Source: Pedobacter indicus (GTDB lineage Bacteria; Bacteroidota; Bacteroidia; Sphingobacteriales; Sphingobacteriaceae). From it: a DNA stretch of 64,000 nt. Positions 53,640 through 62,477 of the stretch are shown piece after piece (positions within the stretch are counted from its first letter, which is position 1; each line of letters starts with the position of its first letter). The notes beneath the pieces were generated by a model. It saw only the letters and a list, made by a program, of their open reading frames with translations. It was not told the DNA's origin and did no database searches. The DNA is taken from contig NZ_QRGB01000001.1 of the NCBI RefSeq assembly GCF_003449035.1, positions 1,612,001 to 1,676,000 of the forward strand, written 5' to 3'. A program made the translations under genes and the position numbers.

Positions 53640-54673
53640 GCAAGATTAACCATATCACCCCCGATATACTCTTAAATCGACAGTATAGACCACTAAGGCA
53701 TGTTTTACTGCAAATTGCCGTTCTGTTGATCACGGTCAATATCTTATGGGATAAACCTACCCAAATCCTACCCAGCCGTTTATGGGCCTGGGGAATATAT
53801 TGGCTATTGTTCAACCTCGCAATTTATATCAATATGTACGTACTGGTACCACGCTTTTTGTTGAAAGGTAAAACCAAATTGTACGTCGGACTCACATTCT
53901 TGTTGATTTTACTTTCAATACTGTCGATTGGAGTACTCCAAAGTTTGGCGGACGGTGAAAGCGCTACTACTGCACCTACTAGAGCGCCGGTGTTTATAGG
54001 TTTGCTATCTGGTTTGGGGTCTTTTGCTCTTTTTATAGGCGGAATTACCAACCTTCAATTATTTAAGTACCTATTAGAGAACCGCCAGAGGATCAATGAA
54101 CTGGAGAATGCGACAATGGCTGTCGAGCTGGCCAATTTGCAGAACCAAATCAACCCACACTTTTTATTTAATATGCTGAACAATGCGAATATTATGGCAG
54201 GAGAAGATACGCAGAAATCATCTCTGATGCTCTCTAAATTAAAGGATCTTTTGCGCTATCAGGTTGACAAGAGTTCTGAAAAGACGGTTCGATTAGATCA
54301 GGAAATCGCATTATTGAAAGATTATCTCGAACTTGAAACCGTTCGACGAGATCGTTTTTCGTATGATATTAAATTTTGGGGAGACATGAGTCAATCCGTG
54401 CCGCCGCTTCTTTTTATTCCCTTTGTAGAGAATGCTGTTAAACACAATCCGGAGAACGATGCTTATGTTCATCTACTATTTCGCTTGACGGCTGATAAAT
54501 TGTATTTTGAATGTATAAATCCGAAAGCCAAAACTACTCGGACTAGAAAAGAAGGAGGGATCGGCTTGGTGAATATCCGAAGACGTTTAGATTTATTGTA
54601 TAAACAAAAATATGAACTTGTACTTAAGGATAATGGGAGTTTTTATACCGCAAAATTAGAGCTGGAGCTATGA
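53633..54673 (+). CDS. LytS-like sensor histidine kinase
   Basis: Four membrane helices (about residues 25-155) precede a His-kinase core with N174-P-H176-F-L-F-N. The ATP-binding boxes are complete: P263-F-V-E-N267-A-V-K-H and GGIGLVNIRRRL (about 309-320). H176 should be phosphorylated and pass the phosphate to the LytTR regulator encoded next, whose gene overlaps by four bases (ATGA). The 346-aa length is usual. The likely stimulus is at the membrane, unknown. Confidence 0.93.
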   Translation: MLSKINHITPDILLNRQYRPLRHVLLQIAVLLITVNILWDKPTQILPSRLWAWGIYWLLFNLAIYINMYVLVPRFLLKGKTKLYVGLTFLLILLSILSIGVLQSLADGESATTAPTRAPVFIGLLSGLGSFALFIGGITNLQLFKYLLENRQRINELENATMAVELANLQNQINPHFLFNMLNNANIMAGEDTQKSSLMLSKLKDLLRYQVDKSSEKTVRLDQEIALLKDYLELETVRRDRFSYDIKFWGDMSQSVPPLLFIPFVENAVKHNPENDAYVHLLFRLTADKLYFECINPKAKTTRTRKEGGIGLVNIRRRLDLLYKQKYELVLKDNGSFYTAKLELEL

Positions 54674-55377
54674 AATGTATTATTGTAGACGATGAGCCTA
54701 TCGCCCGTAAAGGGATAGAAAAACTAACAACAACTATCTCGTCGTTGAAATTATTAGGTTGTTTTGAAAGTGCCGAAACGGCGGCTAAATTTATTCGAGA
54801 CCACGAAGTCGACTTACTCTTCCTGGATATCCAGATGTCCGGATTGAATGGGATTGAGTTGGCGAGAACGATTCCAGCGACAACTTTGGTCATCTTTACA
54901 ACGGCTTTTGCAGAGTATGCACTTGACAGTTATGAGGTGGACGCAGTGGACTATCTCGTCAAACCCATCAAACCCGAACGATTTAAGAAGGCAGTAGAAA
55001 AAGCTCTTAGCTATCATAGTATGCTCCTATCTGAAGAAAAGAATGTTGGTATCGAGCAGGTTAATAATGACTTTATGTTCATAAAATCTGATCGTCGGTT
55101 CTTCAAAGTAAATTTTAGAGATATTTTGTTCGTTGAAGGCTTAAAGGATTATGTTATTATCCAAACGACGACCCAGCGTCTAATCACCCATATGAACCTG
55201 AAAACAATTCATGGATTGTTACCGCAACTTAATTTTTTACGTGTCAACCGTTCTTATATTATCAATAAAGAAAGTATTGATTCGTTTAGTAACAATGATG
55301 TCTTTATCAGAGATTATGAGATTAGCATCGGTAATAGTTATCGTGATGAGTTTTTTGATGAATTGTTGAAAAAGTAA
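54670..55377 (+). CDS. LytTR-family response regulator
   Basis: The receiver domain (residues 1-115) has the phospho-acceptor D53 (LLFLDIQMSG) with the acidic pair at DDEP and the switch Lys in VKPIKPERF. The C-terminal LytTR DNA-binding domain (about 140-235) includes FFKVNFRDILFVEGLKDYVII and LNFLRVNRSYIINKESIDS. It is the output of the kinase pair. Its targets may include the upstream receptor and pump, which I cannot show. Confidence 0.94.
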   Translation: MKCIIVDDEPIARKGIEKLTTTISSLKLLGCFESAETAAKFIRDHEVDLLFLDIQMSGLNGIELARTIPATTLVIFTTAFAEYALDSYEVDAVDYLVKPIKPERFKKAVEKALSYHSMLLSEEKNVGIEQVNNDFMFIKSDRRFFKVNFRDILFVEGLKDYVIIQTTTQRLITHMNLKTIHGLLPQLNFLRVNRSYIINKESIDSFSNNDVFIRDYEISIGNSYRDEFFDELLKK

Positions 55378-55406
55378 GATCTTTAAGTTTAATTAACCTC
55401 AATCCG

Positions 55407-56189
55407 ATGAAAAAGTTATGTCTTCTAATCTTTATTTGTGGCTTTGCTTTAGGCGTGAATGCTCAAACAAAAAATGAAACCCTTGAAGTGATTTCCTATA
55501 ATATTCACCACGGAGCTAATAAGGACGAAGTGTTGACGATTGATAAGGTAGGTGAGTTTCTGAAGAAATACAAAGTAGACCTGGTTGGTCTACAGGAAGT
55601 TGACAGCTTATGTAACCGATCAGGAAAAACAGATCAGATGAAAGTTTTGGCGGAAATTACAGGTATGCATGCTGCATTTGGAAGGCATTTTCCTTATGAT
55701 GGCGGATCTTATGGCTTGGGTCTGCTTTCAGCTTTTCCGTTAAGTGACATCCGCAACGATCGGATCACATCGAAATCTGTCGATGGTGAAAAACGCTCGC
55801 TCGCTCTGCTTAGTGCAATTGCAACCCTCCCTGATGGCCGGAAAATTCGATTCGCAACGGTTCATTTTGCACTGGATCAGCCGACGAGAATGCTCCAAGC
55901 TGAAGAGGTTCTGGAGTTTTTAAAAGAAGATGGTTCTATACCGGTTATTTTGACGGGCGACTTGAACGCTAAACCAGACAATGAGGCCATTGAGTTGTTA
56001 CAACTCGATTTTTCATTGACTGACGCAAAGCTCGGCAATACCTTCCCTGTATATGAAGCTGATCGGAAAATCGATTACATCATGGTCAGCTCGAAAAATC
56101 TGCATTCCGTTAAAGGAGCGAAAGTTCTGGATAAAGAAGACCATTCTGACCATTTACCTCTTTGGAGTGCTGTGGAGCTGAAATTTTAG
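55407..56189 (+). CDS. Secreted endonuclease/exonuclease/phosphatase-family protein
   Basis: After a signal peptide (1-19, ending VNAQ) come the family motifs: SYNIHHG, LVGLQEVDS, GDLNAKPDN and DHSDHLPLWSAV, containing the metal-binding Asn, Glu, Asp and His. Enzymes in this fold cleave DNA, inositol phosphates or sphingomyelin; the secreted Bacteroidetes versions are mostly uncharacterised. It lies 29 bases after the LytTR gene. After the stop (TAG 56187-56189) the same frame stays open to about 56331. Confidence 0.88.
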   Translation: MKKLCLLIFICGFALGVNAQTKNETLEVISYNIHHGANKDEVLTIDKVGEFLKKYKVDLVGLQEVDSLCNRSGKTDQMKVLAEITGMHAAFGRHFPYDGGSYGLGLLSAFPLSDIRNDRITSKSVDGEKRSLALLSAIATLPDGRKIRFATVHFALDQPTRMLQAEEVLEFLKEDGSIPVILTGDLNAKPDNEAIELLQLDFSLTDAKLGNTFPVYEADRKIDYIMVSSKNLHSVKGAKVLDKEDHSDHLPLWSAVELKF

Positions 56190-56297
56190 TGGTACTCCTC
56201 GTTTCGACAATCGAAAAATAAGTTAGACAAGGAACGAAGGTTGCTAGCGGAGTTGTTCGAGTTGTTTAAGAATTTATTACCTGATAATTCTCTAATG

Positions 56298-56347
56298 GAT
56301 CCCTATTTTCGATCAAATGAACGGGGGCATTAGGGATCTAATAGGGA
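56298..56347. repeat. Competing inverted repeats
   Basis: GATCCCTA (56298-56305) can pair with TAGGGATC (56331-56338), while TCCCTATT (56300-56307) can pair with AATAGGGA (56340-56347). The two stems exclude each other. It lies between the stops of convergent genes and may only be a terminator. Confidence 0.4.
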
Positions 56348-56418
56348 ATCAATTGGCAAATACGTAAACCAAGTTTAAAATTATTTCGTAATGAGTTTGA
56401 TGGAATTTCTGGGTTACA

Positions 56419-57714
56419 TCAATCGTTTTCTATCCATCCTTTCGTGAAATTATTTTCTATCAAATAATAATCATCAATTTCAGCTAATATCTGAACTTGT
56501 TCGCCAGCCGGATATCGGTTGACAATGGCAGCCAGTAGATGAGGGCTTCTGTAAACAAGCTTTTCTTTTCGAAGGGTCAATGTTCTCAGCGGTTGAGAAG
56601 TATTCGTTACCTGATTTTCCGAAACGAATACCTTACTTTGATCTGGTAGCGTGGCTCGATAGCCATTTAGTGCTGCCGCCTCGATAATCAGCGGCGTATG
56701 GATCGCAACATCATGATTGGATGTGCTTATGCGAAGTGTATCGCCAATTCGTCCGATATCGGATGTGATCGCTGATGGCGTTGATTTTCCGGGCCTGACA
56801 AAAGGGAGTGGGTCAACCGCGCCGTTTGAAGTGTAAATGCCAAAATGAAGATGCGGTGGTGTGGTGCGGGCATTTCCTGTATTGCCAATCAAACCAACAG
56901 TGTCACCCGTTTTAACGGTTTGACCTGTTGAGACAATTTGGCTATCCAAATGGGCGTAATATAAGCTAATTGGCCGATCTTGAGCCCGAAGAAAGACAAC
57001 TTTACCACCGAGGTTATTGGTTCCCACTCGACGGATGACACCGTCTGTCGCGGCGACGGCAGGTGTCATCCGATCAGCGAATATATCAATACCCTCATGT
57101 GATCTTCGGCCGCCATCGCGGTCGACGCCAAAGAAAGAGCCGATATGCTGCTTGGCATTCTCGGCAACCGGGTTTGATAGCGAGGGTTCTGCTGTTATCC
57201 TCAGATCAAAAGAAACATCGCTAAGCAATTCAGGCTGAATTCGAAGGATGTATTCTCCATTCCGTCGGACCGTATAGGAAAGAAAGGTGCTATCGGCTTC
57301 GACGGATGCTAGGTGCATGTGATTTTGTGTTGTGTCAGTAGCCCGGGCAAATAAGTCGATGAACAATTGTACACTGTCTAAACTTTGGGGGCTAATTTCA
57401 ATCTGCAGTTGCTCACCATCTCTGGCTTCAAATAAATAACCGGCGGCATTGGGGAAATCTGCTCCGAAATACGCCTTTTCCTGATAGGGCACACTAATTT
57501 CAATAGGTTGCTGAAGACTCTGAACGGAGGCAGCTAACCAGCGCTCGTAAAGAATACTTCCATTCAATCCTGCGTTCTCGAGATGTTCTGAGTAACGCTC
57601 ATGAGGTGTTTTCCCTTTGAATAAATCGCCGGTGATTTGATCACTACAGGCAATGATGAGGACCGAAAATAGCAGAGTAATATAGTAGACACTTTTAATT
57701 TCTTTGTTTCTCAT
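56419..57714 (-). CDS. M23-family peptidase lipoprotein
   Basis: ATG 57714 (MRNKEIKS) is preferred over the farther upstream Met because it leads into the lipobox (VLIIACS). Residues about 60-190 form a beta-rich N-terminal domain. The zinc peptidase domain (about 205-320) shows SHEGIDIF and HLHFG, the metal-binding motifs of lysostaphin-type enzymes, which cut peptidoglycan peptides. The C-terminal 100 residues are SH3-like. The domains suggest cell-wall remodelling at the outer membrane or periplasm. Confidence 0.9.
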   Translation of the reverse strand: MRNKEIKSVYYITLLFSVLIIACSDQITGDLFKGKTPHERYSEHLENAGLNGSILYERWLAASVQSLQQPIEISVPYQEKAYFGADFPNAAGYLFEARDGEQLQIEISPQSLDSVQLFIDLFARATDTTQNHMHLASVEADSTFLSYTVRRNGEYILRIQPELLSDVSFDLRITAEPSLSNPVAENAKQHIGSFFGVDRDGGRRSHEGIDIFADRMTPAVAATDGVIRRVGTNNLGGKVVFLRAQDRPISLYYAHLDSQIVSTGQTVKTGDTVGLIGNTGNARTTPPHLHFGIYTSNGAVDPLPFVRPGKSTPSAITSDIGRIGDTLRISTSNHDVAIHTPLIIEAAALNGYRATLPDQSKVFVSENQVTNTSQPLRTLTLRKEKLVYRSPHLLAAIVNRYPAGEQVQILAEIDDYYLIENNFTKGWIEND

Positions 57715-57782
57715 ATAGAGAAAACAAAAGAACATGTGAAATGTTGACGATCTTTAATGACCTTCTCCCAGAAGATGTCGGT

Positions 57783-58466
57783 TTATAGCAATTGGTGCAA
57801 TGTGGCCCAAACATTCTCAGCCATAATCCGCTGACCCTCTTTTGTCGGGTGGATACCGTCTTCTTGGTTAAGCTCGACTTCTCCAGCCACATTTTCAAGT
57901 AAGAAAGAGACTAACGCAAGTTCGTTTTCTTCAGCTAGCCTGGGAAAAATCTGTTTAAAGTTCTCTGCATATTCTTGACCCATACTAGGGGGGACAAGCA
58001 TCCCGGTTAAGACGATCTGACACTCAGGCCAGGCTGCTTTGACTTTATCGATAATGGATTGGAGGTTGTTATAGGTTTCCTCGACTGGCAGTCCGCGCAA
58101 ACCATCGTTAGCGCCAAGCTCCAAAACGAAAATATCAATTCGCTGTTTCAGGAGCCAGTCTACCCGTTCATTTCCACCTGCTGTTGTTTCGCCACTTAAT
58201 CCGGCATTGACCGTCTGATAGGGGAGTTCCAGTGAATCTATTTTCTTCTGAATCAGACCCGGAAAAGCATCATCAGTATTATCCAGACCGTAGCCCGCAG
58301 TTAAACTGTTCCCAAAAAATAATATTCTTTTAACGGCCGCTTTCTCTTCTTTGGCAGCTGGGTCAATGTTGTTCTCTTTCTCTTCTGACGATTGTTGGTT
58401 ATTAGGGTTAGCGCATGAAACAAGGCAAATAACAGCAAGGAGTATGGGAATAGAATTAAGGTTCAT
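57783..58466 (-). CDS. SGNH/GDSL esterase, TesA-like lipoprotein
   Basis: A lipobox (CLVSCA) predicts a lipoprotein of 227 residues. The SGNH blocks are FFGNSLTAGYGLD (nucleophile Ser), SGETTAGG, LGANDGL and DGIHPTKEG (catalytic Asp and His). Substrates of TesA-type enzymes are acyl esters and thioesters. It is transcribed away from an ABC transporter gene pair; in E. coli tesA is likewise divergent from ybbA-ybbP. Confidence 0.92.
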   Translation of the reverse strand: MNLNSIPILLAVICLVSCANPNNQQSSEEKENNIDPAAKEEKAAVKRILFFGNSLTAGYGLDNTDDAFPGLIQKKIDSLELPYQTVNAGLSGETTAGGNERVDWLLKQRIDIFVLELGANDGLRGLPVEETYNNLQSIIDKVKAAWPECQIVLTGMLVPPSMGQEYAENFKQIFPRLAEENELALVSFLLENVAGEVELNQEDGIHPTKEGQRIMAENVWATLHQLL

Positions 58467-58559
58467 GTCGAATGTAATGCTTTTGTTTAAATAGGATATC
58501 CAGACGACAAATTACTGAAATAATCCGTATATTTTTAACTTCTGAAAATTATCATTGTT

Positions 58560-59237
58560 TTGACGAATATTTTAAGTGTACGTAATTTAAGTAAGACTTA
58601 CCGGAGCGGTGAACGCAGTTTAGCGGTTTTACAAGACATTAATTTTGATATAGAAGAAGGATCCACAACGGCGATCGTTGGGCCATCGGGTAGCGGCAAA
58701 ACGACCCTTCTCGGGCTTTGTGCGGGACTGGATCAGGCAAGTGAAGGTAGGATTGTCCTCCATCAGCAGGTTATGAACGAGCTGAATGAAGACGAACGTT
58801 CTTTGTTAAGAAATCAGTATGTGGGGTTTATTTTTCAGAATTTTCAGCTGTTGCCGACATTGACAGCGCTGGAAAATGTCATGGTTCCTTTGGAACTTCG
58901 TAATGCTCGCAATGTAAAGAAAGTAGCAATGGAACTACTGGAAAAGGTGGGTCTGGCAGCTCGATCGTCACACTATCCGGCGCAGCTTTCAGGTGGGGAG
59001 CAACAACGTGTTTCCTTGGCGAGAGCATTTTCCAATTCACCTAAAATTCTGTTTGCTGACGAACCTACTGGGAATTTGGATGCGGAGACAGGTGAGAAGG
59101 TCGAGAAATTGCTATTCGATCTGAATCGTGAAGCAGGTACCACGCTCATTTTGGTAACCCATGACCTTGATCTGGCGTCGAAAACACAGCGAGTAATTCA
59201 TATGAAGGGTGGAAAGTTACTGACAGATGAAGGGTAA
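58560..59237 (+). CDS. ybbA: ABC transporter ATP-binding protein, YbbA-like
   Basis: This 225-residue LolD/MacB-type ATPase has Walker A GPSGSGKTTLLG, signature LSGGEQQRVSLARA and Walker B ILFADEPTGNLD. It starts with TTG 58560, since no ATG lies at the N-terminus before the conserved LSVRNLSKTY. It overlaps the FtsX-like permease gene by 11 bases. With the divergent TesA-like gene it reproduces the E. coli tesA/ybbA/ybbP order. The substrate is unknown; lipid or acylated-molecule handling is a guess from tesA. Confidence 0.93.
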   Translation: MTNILSVRNLSKTYRSGERSLAVLQDINFDIEEGSTTAIVGPSGSGKTTLLGLCAGLDQASEGRIVLHQQVMNELNEDERSLLRNQYVGFIFQNFQLLPTLTALENVMVPLELRNARNVKKVAMELLEKVGLAARSSHYPAQLSGGEQQRVSLARAFSNSPKILFADEPTGNLDAETGEKVEKLLFDLNREAGTTLILVTHDLDLASKTQRVIHMKGGKLLTDEG

Positions 59238-61785
59238 GAAAGTTTCAAAGAGCAGTTTAAATTTTCCGTGGCTGATTAAAATGGCTTTACGCGATAGCCG
59301 AAAGAATAAGTCAAGATTATTCCTTTTTATTTCATCCATCGTGCTGGGAATAGCGGCTATGGTTGCTATCTCTTCTTTTCGAGATAACCTGATGCGTGAT
59401 ATTGACAGACAGGCGGCATCTTTGATCGGTGCTGATTTGGTTCTGGATAGTCGCAAAGTACTGTCGGATAGCTCCCGGAAACTAATCGATTCGCTGAAAG
59501 ATTTGAGTGTTCAATTTGCCGAAGAGAAGAATTTTGTCTCGATGGTGTATTTTGAAAAAAGTGGTGGAAGTCGACTTGTTCAAATTCGTGGAATATCAGG
59601 GGAATACCCTTTTTATGGAAAAATAGAAACCATCCCTCAGGGAGCCGCTGATCATTATCAAAACGAAAATACCGTGTTGGTTGATAAAACGCTGATGCTG
59701 CAGTTTGATGCGGAAGTAGGCGATACGGTGCGCATTGGGAATTCAAAATTTAGGATTGAAGGCGAATCCGTGCAAGCACCCGGGCAAACGGGCCTGTCCT
59801 CTGCTGTGGCTCCAGCGATTTTCTTGCCCTTAGCTAGTTTAGAGTCGACCGGGCTCCTGCAAAAAGGAAGCAGGGTCAATTATCTGTACTATTATCAGTT
59901 TGATACGAATGTAGATAGCCACCAGCTTGCAGAGCGACTGGACGAGCGACTCGAGAAAGAGGGGCTTGATGCAGAAAGCGTTCAAATGCGAAAAGAACGA
60001 ACAGGCAGGGTATTTGGTGATTTGACGAAATTCCTTTCTCTGGTAGGCTTTATTGCGCTCTTGTTGGGTTGTATTGGTGTGTCAAGTGCTGTGCAGATTT
60101 ATATTCGTGAAAAAATCAATAGTATTGCCATTCTGAGGTGTTTGGGTGTCAGCGGTTTTCAAGCTTTTCTGATTTTCATTTTCCAGATTATCGGTATTGG
60201 ATTTATCGGTTCAATCATTGGTGCCGGATTAGGGGTGCTGCTTCAACAATTGATCCCGATGGTTCTCGCAGAGCTACTTCCGGTAGAGGTGAACATTGCT
60301 GTTTCCTGGCCGTCAATCTGGATGGGTGTGGTGCTGGGTGTACTGATTTCTGTGCTTTTTGCCCTGTTACCTTTACTGTCCGTTCAGAGGGTATCACCTT
60401 TAAATACACTCCGCGCCTCCTTTCAGGCAACTGCTGCAAGCAGCAATAAACAACGGGGGTTTGTATTTCTGTTGATTGTGCTGTTTATCGCCACTTTCGC
60501 CAGAACGCAGTTAGACGATTGGTTGCAAACGCTTATATTCACGATCGCAGTTGTTGCAGGTTATCTCATCCTATATGGTGTGGCTGCGATAATGATCAGG
60601 CTTGTGCGCAAATATTTTCCTAATTCCTGGGCTTATGTATGGCGACAAGGCTTATCTAATTTATACAGACCTAATAATCAGACGGTGATTTTGGTCATGG
60701 CGATTGGCTTGGGAACCGCCTTTATAAGTACGTTGTTCTTTGTTAAATCATTACTGATCGAACAGGTTACGTTTTCTACGCAGGGTGAGCAACCCAATAT
60801 GGTGCTTTTTGATATCCAAACTAGGCAGAAAGATGAGGTAACTGATTTGGTCAGGTTGTCTGGGTTGCCGGTCATTCAGGAGGTACCGATTGTTACGATA
60901 CAACTTGAATCAATTAATGGATATCGACAAAGCGATGTTGAGAAGGATAGTACCTTAGAGATCTCTACCAGAGCGTTTGCCAGAGAGCTCCGCGTTACGT
61001 TTCGAGATAGTCTGATTTCTTCGGAAAAGATTACTGAAGGATCCTGGAAAGGCATTGTTGCAGAAGGAGATACGGCGCTTATCTCGCTTGACCGGGAATA
61101 TGCGGAGCGTATCGGAGTTCAGGTTGGAGATGAGATTGTATGCAATGTTCAGGGTTTACTAGTTCCAACAAGGGTTGGAAGCCTGCGGGAAGTTGATTGG
61201 GATCGCGTACAAACAAATTTTCGCATCGTCTTTCCGAAAGGTATAATTGACGATGCTCCGCAGTTCCATGTTATTATGACGAGAACCCCGAACGAAGAAA
61301 CCTCGGCAGCTTTTCAATTAAAGCTTGTACAGGCTTTTCCGAATGTCTCTATTATCGATTTGAAATTAATTTTGACAGTGTTGGACGAAATTATTTCTAA
61401 AGTTAGTTTTGTGATCCAATTTATGGCTGCTCTCAGTATTTTTACGGGACTCGTTGTTCTGTTATCGTCTATACTGATAAGTAAGTTCCAGCGGATTCAA
61501 GAGAGCGTACTGTTGCGAACTTTAGGGGCAAGTAGAAAGCAAGTGCTTGCAATCACTGCGCTGGAATATTTCTTTTTGGGAGCTTTGTCTTCGATGGCCG
61601 GGATATTAATTGCCGTCGTTTCGGCTTGGGCTTTAGCAACTTTTAATTTTGAAATACCGTTCCGCCCCGATTTTCTGGTCATATTGGTGGTTTTGGTTTG
61701 CGTTACATTTCTTACAGTGATCATCGGGATCATTAATATTAATAGTATTCTGAGGCGGCCTCCTTTGGAAATTCTTCGAAGATAA
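59227..61785 (+). CDS. ybbP: FtsX/MacB-like ABC permease, YbbP-like
   Basis: The 852-residue inner-membrane permease has two FtsX repeats, one near residues 265-400 (CIGVSSAVQIYIREKINSIAILRCLG) and one near 735-850 (RIQESVLLRTLGASRKQVLAI), separated by large periplasmic domains; further helices lie in between. Such permeases do not pump through the membrane directly but drive extracytoplasmic work. It is coupled to the YbbA-like ATPase by an 11-base overlap. Confidence 0.93.
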   Translation: MKGKKVSKSSLNFPWLIKMALRDSRKNKSRLFLFISSIVLGIAAMVAISSFRDNLMRDIDRQAASLIGADLVLDSRKVLSDSSRKLIDSLKDLSVQFAEEKNFVSMVYFEKSGGSRLVQIRGISGEYPFYGKIETIPQGAADHYQNENTVLVDKTLMLQFDAEVGDTVRIGNSKFRIEGESVQAPGQTGLSSAVAPAIFLPLASLESTGLLQKGSRVNYLYYYQFDTNVDSHQLAERLDERLEKEGLDAESVQMRKERTGRVFGDLTKFLSLVGFIALLLGCIGVSSAVQIYIREKINSIAILRCLGVSGFQAFLIFIFQIIGIGFIGSIIGAGLGVLLQQLIPMVLAELLPVEVNIAVSWPSIWMGVVLGVLISVLFALLPLLSVQRVSPLNTLRASFQATAASSNKQRGFVFLLIVLFIATFARTQLDDWLQTLIFTIAVVAGYLILYGVAAIMIRLVRKYFPNSWAYVWRQGLSNLYRPNNQTVILVMAIGLGTAFISTLFFVKSLLIEQVTFSTQGEQPNMVLFDIQTRQKDEVTDLVRLSGLPVIQEVPIVTIQLESINGYRQSDVEKDSTLEISTRAFARELRVTFRDSLISSEKITEGSWKGIVAEGDTALISLDREYAERIGVQVGDEIVCNVQGLLVPTRVGSLREVDWDRVQTNFRIVFPKGIIDDAPQFHVIMTRTPNEETSAAFQLKLVQAFPNVSIIDLKLILTVLDEIISKVSFVIQFMAALSIFTGLVVLLSSILISKFQRIQESVLLRTLGASRKQVLAITALEYFFLGALSSMAGILIAVVSAWALATFNFEIPFRPDFLVILVVLVCVTFLTVIIGIININSILRRPPLEILRR

Positions 61786-61844
61786 TCTGAATGATCTATT
61801 TTCTAAGTTTTTGTTCTTAAATTAGGTGAATCTAAGCCGAAATT

Positions 61845-62390
61845 ATGATGCAGACTTATATTTCAATTTTGCGAGGTATCAACGTAAGTGGGCAAAAGCT
61901 AATAAAAATGGATGCCCTAAAAAGTATGTACGAATCGCTGGGCTTTACCCATGTCAAAAATTATGTGCAAAGTGGTAATATTATCTTTTCAGCAGATGAG
62001 ACAGCTACCAAATCGCTGGTAGAAAAAATATCATCACAAATTGAAAATGATTTTGGGTTTGAGGTTCCCGTTTTAGTAATGACTAAAAATGAGCTCGAAG
62101 AAATTATCGCTGCGAATCCTTTTGCTGATAGTCCTGAGAAAGACCCTACCGCTCTGTATGTGACTTTTTTGGCAGCTAACGTGAGCGATTTTGATCTTGA
62201 TCGTATCGAGGAAAAGGCTCAAAAAGATGAGCAGATATACATTGGATCAAAGGCTGTGTATTTATATTGTCCTCATGGCTATGGGAAAACCAAGTTAAAC
62301 AATACTTTTTTAGAACGAAGTTTAAAAACAAAGGCGACTACTAGAAATTGGAAGACGACAAAAAAGCTTTTGGAATTAGCCGTTCGCTAA
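61845..62390 (+). CDS. DUF1697-family protein
   Basis: The 181-residue soluble protein begins with YISILRGINVSGQKLIKMDAL and continues with FTHVKNYVQSGNIIFSAD, the signature of DUF1697. YLYCPHGYGKTKLNN near residue 145 is also conserved. The biochemical function is unknown. No operon partner is evident. Confidence 0.92.
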   Translation: MMQTYISILRGINVSGQKLIKMDALKSMYESLGFTHVKNYVQSGNIIFSADETATKSLVEKISSQIENDFGFEVPVLVMTKNELEEIIAANPFADSPEKDPTALYVTFLAANVSDFDLDRIEEKAQKDEQIYIGSKAVYLYCPHGYGKTKLNNTFLERSLKTKATTRNWKTTKKLLELAVR

Positions 62391-62477
62391 AATTGGAATT
62401 ACGCATTTATTTTCCGTATTTTATGGGTACGTTACCGATTTGATAATGTTTGCCAAAAAAATAACCCACACTAAACT

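Noticed and set aside
56187-56331. Readthrough extension of the nuclease gene as functional
   Set aside because: The frame is open after the TAG, but no readthrough signal or known tail is visible.
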